A DNA stretch of 41,550 nt, taken from NCBI GenBank assembly GCA_004357655.1, contig SMVQ01000172.1:1-41550 (forward strand). The letters run 5' to 3'. A program made the position numbers and the translations under genes. The notes under the pieces were generated by a model. That model did not search any database and had not been told where the DNA came from. It worked only from the letters and a program-made list of their open reading frames with translations. Shown here one piece after another: positions 1 to 9,012 of the stretch; position 1 is the first letter of the stretch, and each line of letters begins with the position of its first letter. The DNA is from Planctomycetota bacterium (GTDB lineage Bacteria > Planctomycetota > UBA1135 > GCA-002686595).

Positions 1-1500
1 GGCGGCGATGCGGGCGAGGACGGTTGGTTCGCGGTCCATCTCACGAAGGCGGGTATCTACCAGGTCCTCGCCGACGCCGGCGAGCACGGGACGGCTGCGT
101 TGCGCGACTACGAAGTGCGATTCGGCGGCGAGAGGGAGCCGGTCGAGCTGCTCGTCCAGGGTTCGGGCATCGTGCGCGGCCGCGTGCGCGACGCCGCGGG
201 ACGCCCGGCCGCGATGCTTGACGTGCTCGTCCTGCTCGCTTCGCTCGGCGAACCGAACGGGAGCTACGGGCTACCCGAACCGCAAGCGAGCGAGCGCCGG
301 CTCGAGGGCCGGGGGCAGTTCCAGGCGAGTTCGCGCACGGACGCGCAGGGCGCGTTCGAGTTCCTGGGGCTGCGCGCTGACCCGTACGTCGTGCGCGCCC
401 GCACGGACCCGTACGGAAGTGGTTACCCGTACCTCCTCACTCGCGCTCCGGTGCCTAGCGACGGCGTGGCGCTCCAGCTCTCGTTCGGCCGCCCGCACCT
501 GGCGGTGAGCGTCGTGAACGAGGACGGGAGTCCTTGGACGACGCCGTTGCGGGTCCCGGCCCGTCGAGACACCGATCCGGGCGCGGTGTGGCCCGCGAGG
601 CCGCAGCTCAGTGTCTTCCCTGCGAGCGACGAGGCGCACCTTCTCGGTCCGTACGAGACCCGGCTCTTCGGGCGCGCGGGGGCGGGGGGCGAGACCGTGT
701 TCGAGGTCGATGACGGCCGCCGCTACCAGGTCGGACTCCTCGGCGGCGCAATGCCGTGGCGCCCCGTCGAAGCCTCCGTCCCGGAGGGCGCGTCGCGCGT
801 CGAGGTGACGGTCACCGCTCCGGAGGCGGGGGCGATGGGCGCGCTGGTCGTCGTCGTGTACGACGCGCAGGGCGCGGCGGTCGAGCGCGGGCTCGTCATC
901 CGGGTCGAGGACCTGGACACGGGAGCACCGCTACTCGTGCGCAACAGCATCTTCCGCGCGACCGGGCCGTACCGGATCAACCTTCCCGAGGGCCAGTATC
1001 GCCTAATCGTGGAGGGCGCGGCCTCCATCGAGCGGCAACACGGCACGCTGATGTCGGAGCGCAAGCACGGCCGGTTCGTGACGACCGTCCGTGTCCTCGA
1101 AAGCCGCGAGACGACGGTGAATGCGACCCTCTCGCAAGGCGCGCGGTTGCGCGTACGGCTCGCAGGGTCGGTGGGCGAGCAGGACCGTGAAGCCTTGCGC
1201 GAGCAGCATCCGGACTGGGATGCCGATGTGATCGAGTACAGGATCGGAAGAGCGGCGTTCGCCCTCCTCGCCGAGGGCCGCTGGCCGGAGCCGATCTTGT
1301 TCCGGTGGGAGGTGACGCAGAGCTCCGCGGCGGGGACGCACCTCACTTCGGAGCTCGCGTTGGGCAGCGAGCAGACCTCCGAGCTCCTGCCCGCTGGACG
1401 GTTTCGGGTCGAGGCTCGGCTCCCCGGCGGACGCGTCGTCTCGCGCTCGGTCGTACTCGTGGAGGGCGAGACGACCGCGATCGACCTATCCTTCGAGTAG
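1..1500 (+). CDS. Carboxypeptidase-regulatory-like repeat protein, 5' end cut by window
   Basis: The reading frame is open from the first base of the window to a TAG at 1498-1500, so the true start lies upstream and at least 499 residues belong to this protein. Near residue 55 of the visible part is the sequence IVRGRVRDAAGRPAA, the usual opening strand of a CarboxypepD_reg-like (transthyretin-like) beta-sandwich, and further beta-rich segments follow. No catalytic motif is visible. The next gene starts 12 bases downstream on the same strand and encodes a protein of the same type, so the two are probably co-transcribed. By analogy with the complete relatives in this window it would be anchored by an N-terminal membrane helix and exposed outside the cytoplasm. 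That location is inference, because the N-terminus is missing. The function is unknown. Confidence 0.75.
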   Translation, partial: GGDAGEDGWFAVHLTKAGIYQVLADAGEHGTAALRDYEVRFGGEREPVELLVQGSGIVRGRVRDAAGRPAAMLDVLVLLASLGEPNGSYGLPEPQASERRLEGRGQFQASSRTDAQGAFEFLGLRADPYVVRARTDPYGSGYPYLLTRAPVPSDGVALQLSFGRPHLAVSVVNEDGSPWTTPLRVPARRDTDPGAVWPARPQLSVFPASDEAHLLGPYETRLFGRAGAGGETVFEVDDGRRYQVGLLGGAMPWRPVEASVPEGASRVEVTVTAPEAGAMGALVVVVYDAQGAAVERGLVIRVEDLDTGAPLLVRNSIFRATGPYRINLPEGQYRLIVEGAASIERQHGTLMSERKHGRFVTTVRVLESRETTVNATLSQGARLRVRLAGSVGEQDREALREQHPDWDADVIEYRIGRAAFALLAEGRWPEPILFRWEVTQSSAAGTHLTSELALGSEQTSELLPAGRFRVEARLPGGRVVSRSVVLVEGETTAIDLSFE

Positions 1501-1512
1501 GGGGGAACCTGC

Positions 1513-3846
1513 ATGAAACGTGCGACTCCATTCGTCCTGGCACTCGCGGTCTTCGTCCTCGTGGTCATCGGCGTTCGACGCTATCTCACCGGCGACGAGG
1601 TCGTGATCGAGGAGCAAGCGTCCGCGGCGCCGGACGAAGTGGAGCTCGTCGAGCCGGCCGCGCCCGAAGAGCTCGAGGCGCCCGCGCCCGAGCCCGCCGG
1701 CGTCGGCCGCGAGCAGGTCGCGCTGGAGCCCGCGCTCGCGCCGGCGGAGGAAGCGGAGAGGACGGCCACGCTCGTCGTCATCGCGCGCTGGGACGACGAC
1801 GGCACGCCCGCCGTGAGCATGGGCGTCTCCACCTACCCGAGCACGCGCGCGAACGCGTTCCTGCACCGCGATCGCGCGATCACCGGGCCCGATGGTCGGG
1901 CCACGTTCGTCGTGCGGGCGCCCGAACGGCTCGGCGCGTACCTCGACCAGGGCGAGTCGGAGTTCGTCGAGCTCGCGCCGGGCGACGTGCGCGAGCTCGT
2001 GCTCACGGCCGAGCGCTGGGCAGTCACCAGGGGCCGCGTCGTCGACCGCGAGGGCAACCCGCAGGCCGATGCGGAGATCTGGGTCTCGGCGGGTTTCAAC
2101 TACACGTACGGGAGCGTGGTCGCGCGCACGCGCGGTGACGGCCGGTTCGAGGTGCCCATCGGCGCGGCCAACTACATCGGCGCGCGCAAGGTCGGGCACG
2201 TGCCCTCGCACCTCAGGCATCCGAACGCCGCGAAGGGTGAGGAGCTCGAGCTCGTCCTGCCGCTCCGCGGACCCGCGGGCCGCGTCGTCGGCGTCGTGCG
2301 GGGCACGGACGGCGCTCCGATCGCTAACGCGCTCGTGCACATCGGGACGATGCGCGGCCACGTCGTCGAGCTCGAGGACGGCGCGCAGGGCACTCAGGCC
2401 CCGGGCCTGCGGGCGCGCAGCGCTGATTCGGGCCGGTACGCCGTGGACTCGGTCGAGCCCGGCAGGGTCACGCTTCGCGCGCGGGCCGCGAACTACGCGG
2501 TGCTCGCGCTGGAAATCGATGTCGAACCGGATCGGGTCACCGAGGTCGACATCGTCCTCACGCGGGGGATCACGGCGCGCGGCACGGTGCGCGAGCCCGG
2601 TGGTGCGCCGATCGAGGGCGTGTTCGTGGGCTATGGCGACTACGGCGCGTTCGATTCCGGTCGCACTCTCACAGCGGCCGACGGCGCCTACGAGCTGTCC
2701 GGCGGCGACCCCTCGGGATGGACCATCGTGGCGAGGATGCAAGGGCTCGGGGCGGCGGAGACAACGCTCGCCGGCGCGCCGGGCGCGGTCGTCGAGTGGC
2801 ACCCGGTGCTCGACCCCGGTCGAGCGATTCACGGCGTCGTGCGCGACACGGACGGAGTCCCGCTCGAGCACATGCGGGTCACTGCGCGGTCCGCGCGGTG
2901 GGCGGGCGGCGTGCCCTTGCAGGCCGTCACGGCATCGGACGGCACCTTTCGGATCACGAATGCCGAGGACAAGGTGTATGCGCTCACCGTGGGGGAGCGC
3001 GGCACGGTCTTCGCGATCCATGAGGTGGGCGGAGTGCGACCCTCGAGCGCGCCGATCACGATCGTGATCCCGACCGGGGCGCGACCGTCGGCGTACGTGA
3101 AGGGACGCCTCGTCCTGCCCTCCGGTGTCCGCGCTTCGTTGACCGCCTTCCTCGTGGGCGGGGACAGGGGACCCTTCATCCACTTCGACGCGGACACGGG
3201 CGAGTTCGCGGACGGGCCGTGGCCGCCGGGTGACTATCGCCTGTGGATCATGAGCGACGACTACCCGCGCACCTCCCTCGCGAATTTTTCCCTCGCGGTG
3301 GGGGAGACGCGCGACCTCGGCACGTTGGAGCTCGTTCCCACGGGCAAGCTCGTCATCGTTGCGATCCTCCCCGCGGGCGGTCACGCCGGGGGCGCGACCG
3401 TCGAGGTGCGCGATCGTCAGGGCGATCAGGCACACTGGGGCAGGGTCGAGAGCGATGCGGAGGCCGAGATCGACCTCGCTCCAGGCAGCTACGTCGTGCG
3501 GGTCTCCACGGCGCGCGAGCTCGCCGCTCACACCGTCGTCGAGGTCGCATCGGGTGCGACCACGCGTGCGACGCTCGAACTCGTCGGCTCCCCGCGGCTC
3601 GCGGTGGCGCTCGACTTCGAGGGTGAGGAGCTCGCGACGCTCACGCTCACGGTCTTCGATGCGGATGGCTGGCCCGTGGAGCTCTTGCGAGCGGGTGCGG
3701 TGAAGACGGGCCGTGCTCTCGGATTCCCACTCACCGCCGGCAGCTATCGCGTGGAAGCCGTGGCCGGAGACGGCAGGCGCGGCAACGCGTCCGTCCAGGT
3801 GACGGCCGGCGCGTCGCCCGCGACGGTCGTGCTCGAGCTCCGCTGA
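1513..3846 (+). CDS. Membrane-anchored carboxypeptidase-regulatory-like repeat protein
   Basis: This 777-residue protein starts at an ATG preceded by a G-rich ribosome-binding stretch (GGGGG, 1500-1504). Residues 4-23 form a single hydrophobic helix (FVLALAVFVLVVIGV), followed by an acidic, proline- and alanine-rich linker to about residue 75. The rest is a chain of beta-sandwich modules opened by the repeated pattern G-x-V-x-(D/E)-x-x-G-x-P-x-x-x-A: near residue 173 (TRGRVVDREGNP), 257 (VVGVVRGTDGAP), 355 (ARGTVREPGGAP) and 438 (IHGVVRDTDGVP). This matches the CarboxypepD_reg/transthyretin-like fold that bacteria use in surface and adhesive proteins. No enzyme motif is visible. It follows the preceding relative by 12 bases and converges with the next gene 16 bases away. 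The precise role and any ligand are unknown. Confidence 0.8.
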   Translation: MKRATPFVLALAVFVLVVIGVRRYLTGDEVVIEEQASAAPDEVELVEPAAPEELEAPAPEPAGVGREQVALEPALAPAEEAERTATLVVIARWDDDGTPAVSMGVSTYPSTRANAFLHRDRAITGPDGRATFVVRAPERLGAYLDQGESEFVELAPGDVRELVLTAERWAVTRGRVVDREGNPQADAEIWVSAGFNYTYGSVVARTRGDGRFEVPIGAANYIGARKVGHVPSHLRHPNAAKGEELELVLPLRGPAGRVVGVVRGTDGAPIANALVHIGTMRGHVVELEDGAQGTQAPGLRARSADSGRYAVDSVEPGRVTLRARAANYAVLALEIDVEPDRVTEVDIVLTRGITARGTVREPGGAPIEGVFVGYGDYGAFDSGRTLTAADGAYELSGGDPSGWTIVARMQGLGAAETTLAGAPGAVVEWHPVLDPGRAIHGVVRDTDGVPLEHMRVTARSARWAGGVPLQAVTASDGTFRITNAEDKVYALTVGERGTVFAIHEVGGVRPSSAPITIVIPTGARPSAYVKGRLVLPSGVRASLTAFLVGGDRGPFIHFDADTGEFADGPWPPGDYRLWIMSDDYPRTSLANFSLAVGETRDLGTLELVPTGKLVIVAILPAGGHAGGATVEVRDRQGDQAHWGRVESDAEAEIDLAPGSYVVRVSTARELAAHTVVEVASGATTRATLELVGSPRLAVALDFEGEELATLTLTVFDADGWPVELLRAGAVKTGRALGFPLTAGSYRVEAVAGDGRRGNASVQVTAGASPATVVLELR

Positions 3847-3862
3847 ATCGCGCCGATCCGGC

Positions 3863-4888
3863 TCAGGGGACGAACGCGAGCTCGAGGCCGTCCGACAGGT
3901 TGAAGTTCGCGCCGCCCGCGGCGGGATCGCGGAACCACGCCTGGAAGTTCCACGTCGAGCCGGCCGTGATCGGGACCTGGGGCGGGAGAGTCGCGTAGTC
4001 GACGTCGAACGCCAGGAGGTCGCCGACCGCCGTCACGACGTCGAGCCGGACGAGCTGGCCGGTCACGCACTGGAAGCCATTGCCGAACGGCAGCTGGGCC
4101 TGCGTGGGGCCGTAGAAGAAGATGCCGTTCTGGCCCGCGGGGACGGGCTGCGCTGCGAGCGCGAGGTCGTTCGCGGCGAGGCTCGTCGAGCCGGAGGCGG
4201 AGATCGCCGCCGGCTGTCCGCTCGAGTTCGGGGTGGCGAGGCAATGGTTCGTCCCGAGCTCACCCGCGATCAGGAAGTTCACGCCGGCGGCGGCGAACTC
4301 GCTCGCGACGGGGATCGTCGGAAACGTGAACCCGAAGAGCTCGACCCACGACTGCACGAACGTGACGTCCGGGTGGAAGACGACGGGCACGCCCGAGGAG
4401 ACCACGTCGGGGATGTGGTCGAACGGCGTCTGCGGCCAGAACGCCGCGACGAGGTAGCTCTGTCCCGCGACGAGCGTCACGGGCGCGACGCTCGCGTAGC
4501 GGTAGCCGTCGATCTTCGGCGCCGCCGTGCCGACCGGCACCGTGGCGGAGGCGACGACGTTCGCGGCGAGGTCCCAGATCACGACCTCGTGCGGCGCGCC
4601 GAGGCCCGGCTCGGGTGAGGGTGCGCCGCGGTCGAAGACGCCGATGGCCGTGATCTCGAGCGTCTGGTTCACCGTGAATTCCCAGGCGATCGTGCGATCG
4701 ACGGCGCCCGTCGTGTGCACGAATACGGCGGAGGCGTCGAACGCGGCCGCGGGCGTGTCGAGCGCGAGCCCGGTGTCGGCGATGAGCGCGGCGGAGAGGG
4801 CGATCAGCCCGTGGTGAAGCGCACGGCGTGCTCGGGAGTGGCGGGGTTCGTGCTGACAAAGCGCACTGGCGACGCGTGTGCGGCGCAT
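3863..4888 (-). CDS. Secreted DUF4082-like protein with NFQAWFRD C-terminal domain
   Basis: The protein has 341 residues if the ATG at 4888 is used. The frame stays open to 4990, but the upstream part is low-complexity, and a hydrophobic signal-like segment (LIALSAALIADTGLAL) begins about 30 residues after the chosen start. Residues of about 45-195 are beta-rich and resemble DUF4082 (AWEFTVNQTLEITAIGVFD, HEVVIWDLAANVVASATV, AGQSYLVAAFW). The last 125 residues begin with CLATPNSSGQPAAISASGS and end with a TWNFQAWFRDPAAGG block and FNLSDGLELAFVP. I recall similar tails on many predicted secreted proteins of environmental planctomycetes, but this was not searched. The gene is 148 bases beyond the DUF819 gene and may be separately transcribed. 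The start is uncertain and the function is unknown. Confidence 0.7.
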   Translation of the reverse strand: MRRTRVASALCQHEPRHSRARRALHHGLIALSAALIADTGLALDTPAAAFDASAVFVHTTGAVDRTIAWEFTVNQTLEITAIGVFDRGAPSPEPGLGAPHEVVIWDLAANVVASATVPVGTAAPKIDGYRYASVAPVTLVAGQSYLVAAFWPQTPFDHIPDVVSSGVPVVFHPDVTFVQSWVELFGFTFPTIPVASEFAAAGVNFLIAGELGTNHCLATPNSSGQPAAISASGSTSLAANDLALAAQPVPAGQNGIFFYGPTQAQLPFGNGFQCVTGQLVRLDVVTAVGDLLAFDVDYATLPPQVPITAGSTWNFQAWFRDPAAGGANFNLSDGLELAFVP

Positions 4889-5036
4889 ACTCGGAGCCGG
4901 TGCGACGCAGTCAACGCGGATCCAGGCGGTCCCGCGCGTGTCGTGAGCCTCACTGCGGGATGCCAGGGCGAGGAAGTGGGGGATGGGCATGCGCCGAAGC
5001 TACCGCGTTTCCCACGGACTCGCCAGCCGGCGCGCG

Positions 5037-6212
5037 TCACGGCAGCCAGCCGACCGTCAGGAACCCGAGGTAGGTCCCGAGCGCCGTCCCGAGCGACCCG
5101 ATGAGGATCGCCGGCAGGACGAGGTCGGGGCGCCCGAGGCTGCGCGCGAGGGCCAGTGCGGACGTCCCGCCGCCGATGTTCGCCTGGGAGGCGACGGCCG
5201 CCATGGCGGGGTCGAGGCGCAGGAGCGCGGCGGAGGCGTAGACGAGGGTCCCGTGCACGAGCACGGTGATCGTGACGAAGAGGGCGAGCTTGGCGCCCAG
5301 CGTGCCCATGCCGAGCAGGGCGGAGATGTCGCAGAGCGCGCCGATCACGGCGAGGAAGATCATCACCGCGAACATGCCGCAGAGCCGCGTGCCCGTGAGG
5401 CGCTGGATCGGTCCGAGCTGGGCGAGCACGAGCGCGAGCGTCGTGAGGACGATGATGGAGGGCACGCGTCTGCCGCCGAGCGCCGCGCCCAGCCACTCGC
5501 TCGCGTGCGCGGACGCCCACACCGCGAACGCACCGAGCGCGAGCAGAATGGCGAGGTCGACCGGGTGCACGCTCTCGGTATCGTCCTCGATGCCGGTGAT
5601 GAGCTCGCCCGTGGCTCCGGCCGCGCCGTGCGGGGCGAGCGACTTGCGCACGGCCGGCCAGACGCCGGCGAGCACGCGCGGCAGGGCCACGCTCGCGGCC
5701 ATCCACAGGGTCGTCATCGCGCTGTCGACGACGTTGGCGCCGGCGTAGAGCGCGCCGTCCTCCACGACATGGTACTCGAGCGCGATCGCGTTGAAGTTGG
5801 CGCTGCCACCCGTGTACGTGCCCACGAACATGCCGCCGAGCGCACGGTACACGTCGCCGAACGCCTCCGCGCCGTCGACCGCCCACATCCCCACGAACAC
5901 ACCCGCCACCGTGGCCAGCGATCCGATCACGAACAACCCGACCATCGGCAGGCCGGCCTTCAGGATGCTCCGGAGGTTCACCTGGAGCAGCAGCCAGAAG
6001 ATCGCGAGCGGCGCGACGTACGTGAACACGCCGTCGTAGACGGGCGAGCCCCCGGTCACGGTGGGGATCAGCCCGACGTTGGCCGTGACCGCGGTCACGA
6101 CGATGACGAGCAGCGCCGCGCCGAGATGGCGCAGGATCGTCTTGCGCGCGAGCCACTCCGCCACCGCGACGTTCGCGCCGAGCACCGCGATCACGAAGAT
6201 GGGGTCCGTCAT
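5037..6212 (-). CDS. DUF819 family multi-pass membrane protein
   Basis: The ATG at 6212 gives a 391-residue protein starting MTDPIFVIAVLGANVAVAEW. The open frame continues to 6290, but that part is polar and serine/arginine-rich and overlaps the upstream gene, so it is not used. There are roughly ten hydrophobic segments. The central GGMFVGTYTGGSANFNAIA and the later SQANIGGGTSALALA are glycine- and asparagine-rich paired motifs I associate with DUF819 (YjcL-like) membrane proteins, which have repeated halves and a possible transport function. Substrate and mechanism are unknown. The gene starts 10 bases after the stop of the upstream repeat protein, so the two are likely on one transcript. 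The length fits the family. Confidence 0.8.
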   Translation of the reverse strand: MTDPIFVIAVLGANVAVAEWLARKTILRHLGAALLVIVVTAVTANVGLIPTVTGGSPVYDGVFTYVAPLAIFWLLLQVNLRSILKAGLPMVGLFVIGSLATVAGVFVGMWAVDGAEAFGDVYRALGGMFVGTYTGGSANFNAIALEYHVVEDGALYAGANVVDSAMTTLWMAASVALPRVLAGVWPAVRKSLAPHGAAGATGELITGIEDDTESVHPVDLAILLALGAFAVWASAHASEWLGAALGGRRVPSIIVLTTLALVLAQLGPIQRLTGTRLCGMFAVMIFLAVIGALCDISALLGMGTLGAKLALFVTITVLVHGTLVYASAALLRLDPAMAAVASQANIGGGTSALALARSLGRPDLVLPAILIGSLGTALGTYLGFLTVGWLP

Positions 6213-6222
6213 CCGCCGCGGA

Positions 6223-7806
6223 TCACTCGATCGTGATCGGGCTGTCGCCGACCTCGAACTTGCGCCGTTCGCGCTCCCCCGACTGGTCACCGAGCACGAG
6301 CTCGTACGAGCCGGGGACGAGCTGGATCGAGAAACCCCGGGGCAACGGGATGCCGTTCTGGATCGGGTGACCGTTCGCCTCCAGGCGGTACCACCGAAAA
6401 CCCGCGCCGGGCCGGATGGTCACGCGCGTCGCGGCCTTCAAGGTGATGACGAGGTCGCTGACGGGGCCCGCGGACATGTCGACGATGATCGGACCGGAGG
6501 CGAGCGCACGCTGGCCGCGCGTGTGGAGGAGGTACCGGACGGGTTCGAGGGAGCGCACGCGCATCGTGCCGGCCGCGTTGGAACCCGCGGCCAGGGCGAG
6601 GTCCGACTGCGCTACGCCGGTGTCCGGAGCGATGGGCGTCACCACGAACGCGGCCGCGACGGGCCGGCCGTCGGGACCGAGGACGGTCACGACGAGGTCC
6701 TTGCCGCGCGTGATCTGGATCGTGCCGAGGTCGAGCACCTCGCGCGGCTTCAGATCCACTTCCCGGCTCCAGCGCGCGTGCCCCGTCGCGCTGATGCGGA
6801 GGAGCTGTTTGCCGGCCCACAGTCCCTTCCACTCGACCTCGCCCCTGCCGGAGGTGTGGCGGAAGCCCGGCATCTGCACGCTCCGTGCGACCATCGGCGT
6901 CGCGCGCAGCAGATCGCCCGACTCGGCGTCCACGACGCGCGCCCGCACGACGGCGAGAGTGTTCAGGACCTCGTCGAGCCCGAGGATGAAGTCGACGGCG
7001 TCCTGTCCCTCGACGACACGGTGCCTGGCGAGCACGGCCTGGTTGAACACCGCCGCGACGAAGTAGGGCGGGTCTGCCGTCACCGTGAGCTCGCCGGCGA
7101 AGTTCCGGGCGTACTCGATCGAAGGGTCGCGGCGCGTGGTGAAGGTTCCGACGCCGTAGTGGAACTCCTGCCCCTGCGTCGGGAAGTCGGCGAGCCACGT
7201 CGGCGGAGTCCCGACGGTCGCGACCGCGGCGATGGTATTCCCGAGCCCGGCGCTCCTGCGCTTGAGCGCCTCGATGAGGGGCTCGCCCTCGGTCGAGCTC
7301 ATCCGCACCAAGAGGAGCCCGTGGCGTTCGAGCTGGACGTCCCGCTCGACCACTCGGCCGCGGCCGTCGAGCGCGAGCTCGAGCCGGACGGTCTCGCAGC
7401 CGCGGGCCCGGAAGGTGAGCGAGTATCGACCCGCCACGAGGTCCGCGAGCGCGTAGTGCCCCGTCCCGTCGACGCGGACCTCCCGCTTCGTGGCGCCGAA
7501 CAGCTCGACGAACGCCTGCCGACCGACGAGCGGACTGCCGTCTCCAGCGCTCACGACCCCACGCACGGTGAACGTGCCGCGCAACGCCTCGCGCGTCGGC
7601 CCCGACGGCTCGTCCGCGGCTCCCGGTTCGCGGCTGCGCGCGGAGAGCAGCGCGGAGGGCTCGACGGGTTCGGGCTCCACGGTGGTCCCGTGGAACGCCG
7701 GCACCGCGTCCAGCGGCACCTCGTCCCCCAGGTACCCGGAGACCCAGATCATGGTGCCGGCGATGCCGACCACGAGCGCGACGAGGAGGACGATGCGGAG
7801 GTTCAT
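6223..7806 (-). CDS. Membrane-anchored carboxypeptidase-regulatory-like protein
   Basis: This is a 527-residue protein starting at the ATG at 7806. Residues 4-24 are a strong hydrophobic helix (IVLLVALVVGIAGTMIWV), giving either a signal anchor or an uncleaved signal sequence. A beta-rich module starts near residue 77 (FTVRGVVSAGDGSPL), and several beta-sandwich-like stretches follow (HYALADLVAGRYSLTFRARG; RVTIRPGAGFRWYRLEANGH). No catalytic motif is visible. It belongs to the same general type as the proteins at 1-3846 and 19490-25624, but its repeats are less regular. It lies 30 bases after the rhodanese-MoeB gene and 10 bases before the DUF819 gene, all on the same strand, so it is probably mid-operon. 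The role is unknown; surface exposure is inferred from the anchor and fold. Confidence 0.75.
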   Translation of the reverse strand: MNLRIVLLVALVVGIAGTMIWVSGYLGDEVPLDAVPAFHGTTVEPEPVEPSALLSARSREPGAADEPSGPTREALRGTFTVRGVVSAGDGSPLVGRQAFVELFGATKREVRVDGTGHYALADLVAGRYSLTFRARGCETVRLELALDGRGRVVERDVQLERHGLLLVRMSSTEGEPLIEALKRRSAGLGNTIAAVATVGTPPTWLADFPTQGQEFHYGVGTFTTRRDPSIEYARNFAGELTVTADPPYFVAAVFNQAVLARHRVVEGQDAVDFILGLDEVLNTLAVVRARVVDAESGDLLRATPMVARSVQMPGFRHTSGRGEVEWKGLWAGKQLLRISATGHARWSREVDLKPREVLDLGTIQITRGKDLVVTVLGPDGRPVAAAFVVTPIAPDTGVAQSDLALAAGSNAAGTMRVRSLEPVRYLLHTRGQRALASGPIIVDMSAGPVSDLVITLKAATRVTIRPGAGFRWYRLEANGHPIQNGIPLPRGFSIQLVPGSYELVLGDQSGERERRKFEVGDSPITIE

Positions 7807-7836
7807 CGGTGCGCCGCCGGGGCGCGAGCGCCGGGG

Positions 7837-9012
7837 TCAGCCCCCATTCTGCGATGAACAGAACTGTACGTAGTCGATGTATCCCGGGAACTCGCGCCCC
7901 TCGGCGCAATACGCGCAATCGGGGTCGGGATCGACCCTCAGCTCATTGAAGTGCTGGCGCAATGCGTCGTACACGAGGAGCCGGCCGACCAGGAGGTCGC
8001 CGATACCGAGCAGGATCTTGATCGTCTCGATCGCCTCGAGCGTGCCGATCACCCCGGGCAGCACGCCCAGGACCCCCGCTTCAGCGCAGGAGGGTGCGAG
8101 CTCGGGCGGGGGTGGCTCGGCGAAGAGGCAGCGGTAGCAGGGGCCCCGACGCTCCGGACAGGCCGGCCAGAAGACACTGACCTGACCGTCGAAGCGGAAG
8201 ATCGAGCCGTGGACGTTGGGCAGACCGAGCTTCACGCACGCGTCGTTCACGAGGTAACGCGTCGGGAAGTTGTCCGAGCCGTCGAGGATCACCTCGTAGC
8301 CGGCGAAGGTCTGCTCGACGTTCGAGGAGTCCAGCCGGAAGCGATGCTTCTCGACGTGGACCATCGGGTTCAGCTCGTTGAGCGTCCGCTCGGCCGAGTC
8401 CACCTTCGGCGTCCCGACATCCGTGTCGCGATGCAGGAGCTGGCGCTGGAGGTTGCTGCGGTCGACGACATCGTCGTCGACGATGCCGAGCGTCCCGACC
8501 CCCGCGGCGGCGAGGTAGAGGGCAGCCGGCGAGCCGAGGCCGCCGGCACCGATCAAGAGCACGCGGCTGTCGATCAGGCGTATCTGCCCGACCTCGCCGA
8601 CCTCTGGCATGAGGAGATGGCGGCCGTAGCGCTCGCGCTCCCCGGCGTTGAGCGTGCGCGGCGTCTCGACCGGCAGCCCGTCCTCCTTCCAGCGGTTGAA
8701 CCCGCCGACGACCGAGCGCACGTCCGAGTAGCCGAGCTGCTGCAGGTTCTCGGCGGCGAACAGTGACCGGACCCCGCCCGCGCAGATCACGAGCACGGTG
8801 GCGGCGCAGTCCGGCACCGCGTCTTCGATGCGCAGCTCGAGAAAGCCGCGCACGATGCGTTCCGCGCCCACCGGGCTGCCCTGGGCGACCTCGTCGGGCT
8901 CGCGCACGTCGACGAGCTTTGCGCCCTCCGCTTGCAGCGCCGCCGCCTCGATGGGCGTCACCTCGGCCACGCTCGCCTTGAGGGCGGCGAGCCGCGCGTC
9001 CTTCTGTTTCAT
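7837..9012 (-). CDS. MoeB/ThiF-type adenylyltransferase with N-terminal rhodanese domain
   Basis: The enzyme has 391 residues. The start at 9012 follows a clear TTGGAGG ribosome-binding site. Residues of about 17-115 are a rhodanese domain (KLVDVREPDEV; active-site loop CAGGVRS). The rest is an E1-like MoeB/ThiF domain with the nucleotide loop GAGGLGSPAALYLA, the DDDVVDRSNLQRQ segment containing the arginine finger, the adenylation-partner loop SCAEAGVLGVLPG with the expected catalytic cysteine, and two zinc pairs (CYRC and CAYC). The family adenylates the C-terminal glycine of a small sulfur carrier such as MoaD or ThiS; the rhodanese domain could supply persulfide sulfur. Which carrier it serves cannot be told here because no moaD or thiS is in the window. 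Its start overlaps a candidate small gene by four bases. Confidence 0.9.
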   Translation of the reverse strand: MKQKDARLAALKASVAEVTPIEAAALQAEGAKLVDVREPDEVAQGSPVGAERIVRGFLELRIEDAVPDCAATVLVICAGGVRSLFAAENLQQLGYSDVRSVVGGFNRWKEDGLPVETPRTLNAGERERYGRHLLMPEVGEVGQIRLIDSRVLLIGAGGLGSPAALYLAAAGVGTLGIVDDDVVDRSNLQRQLLHRDTDVGTPKVDSAERTLNELNPMVHVEKHRFRLDSSNVEQTFAGYEVILDGSDNFPTRYLVNDACVKLGLPNVHGSIFRFDGQVSVFWPACPERRGPCYRCLFAEPPPPELAPSCAEAGVLGVLPGVIGTLEAIETIKILLGIGDLLVGRLLVYDALRQHFNELRVDPDPDCAYCAEGREFPGYIDYVQFCSSQNGG

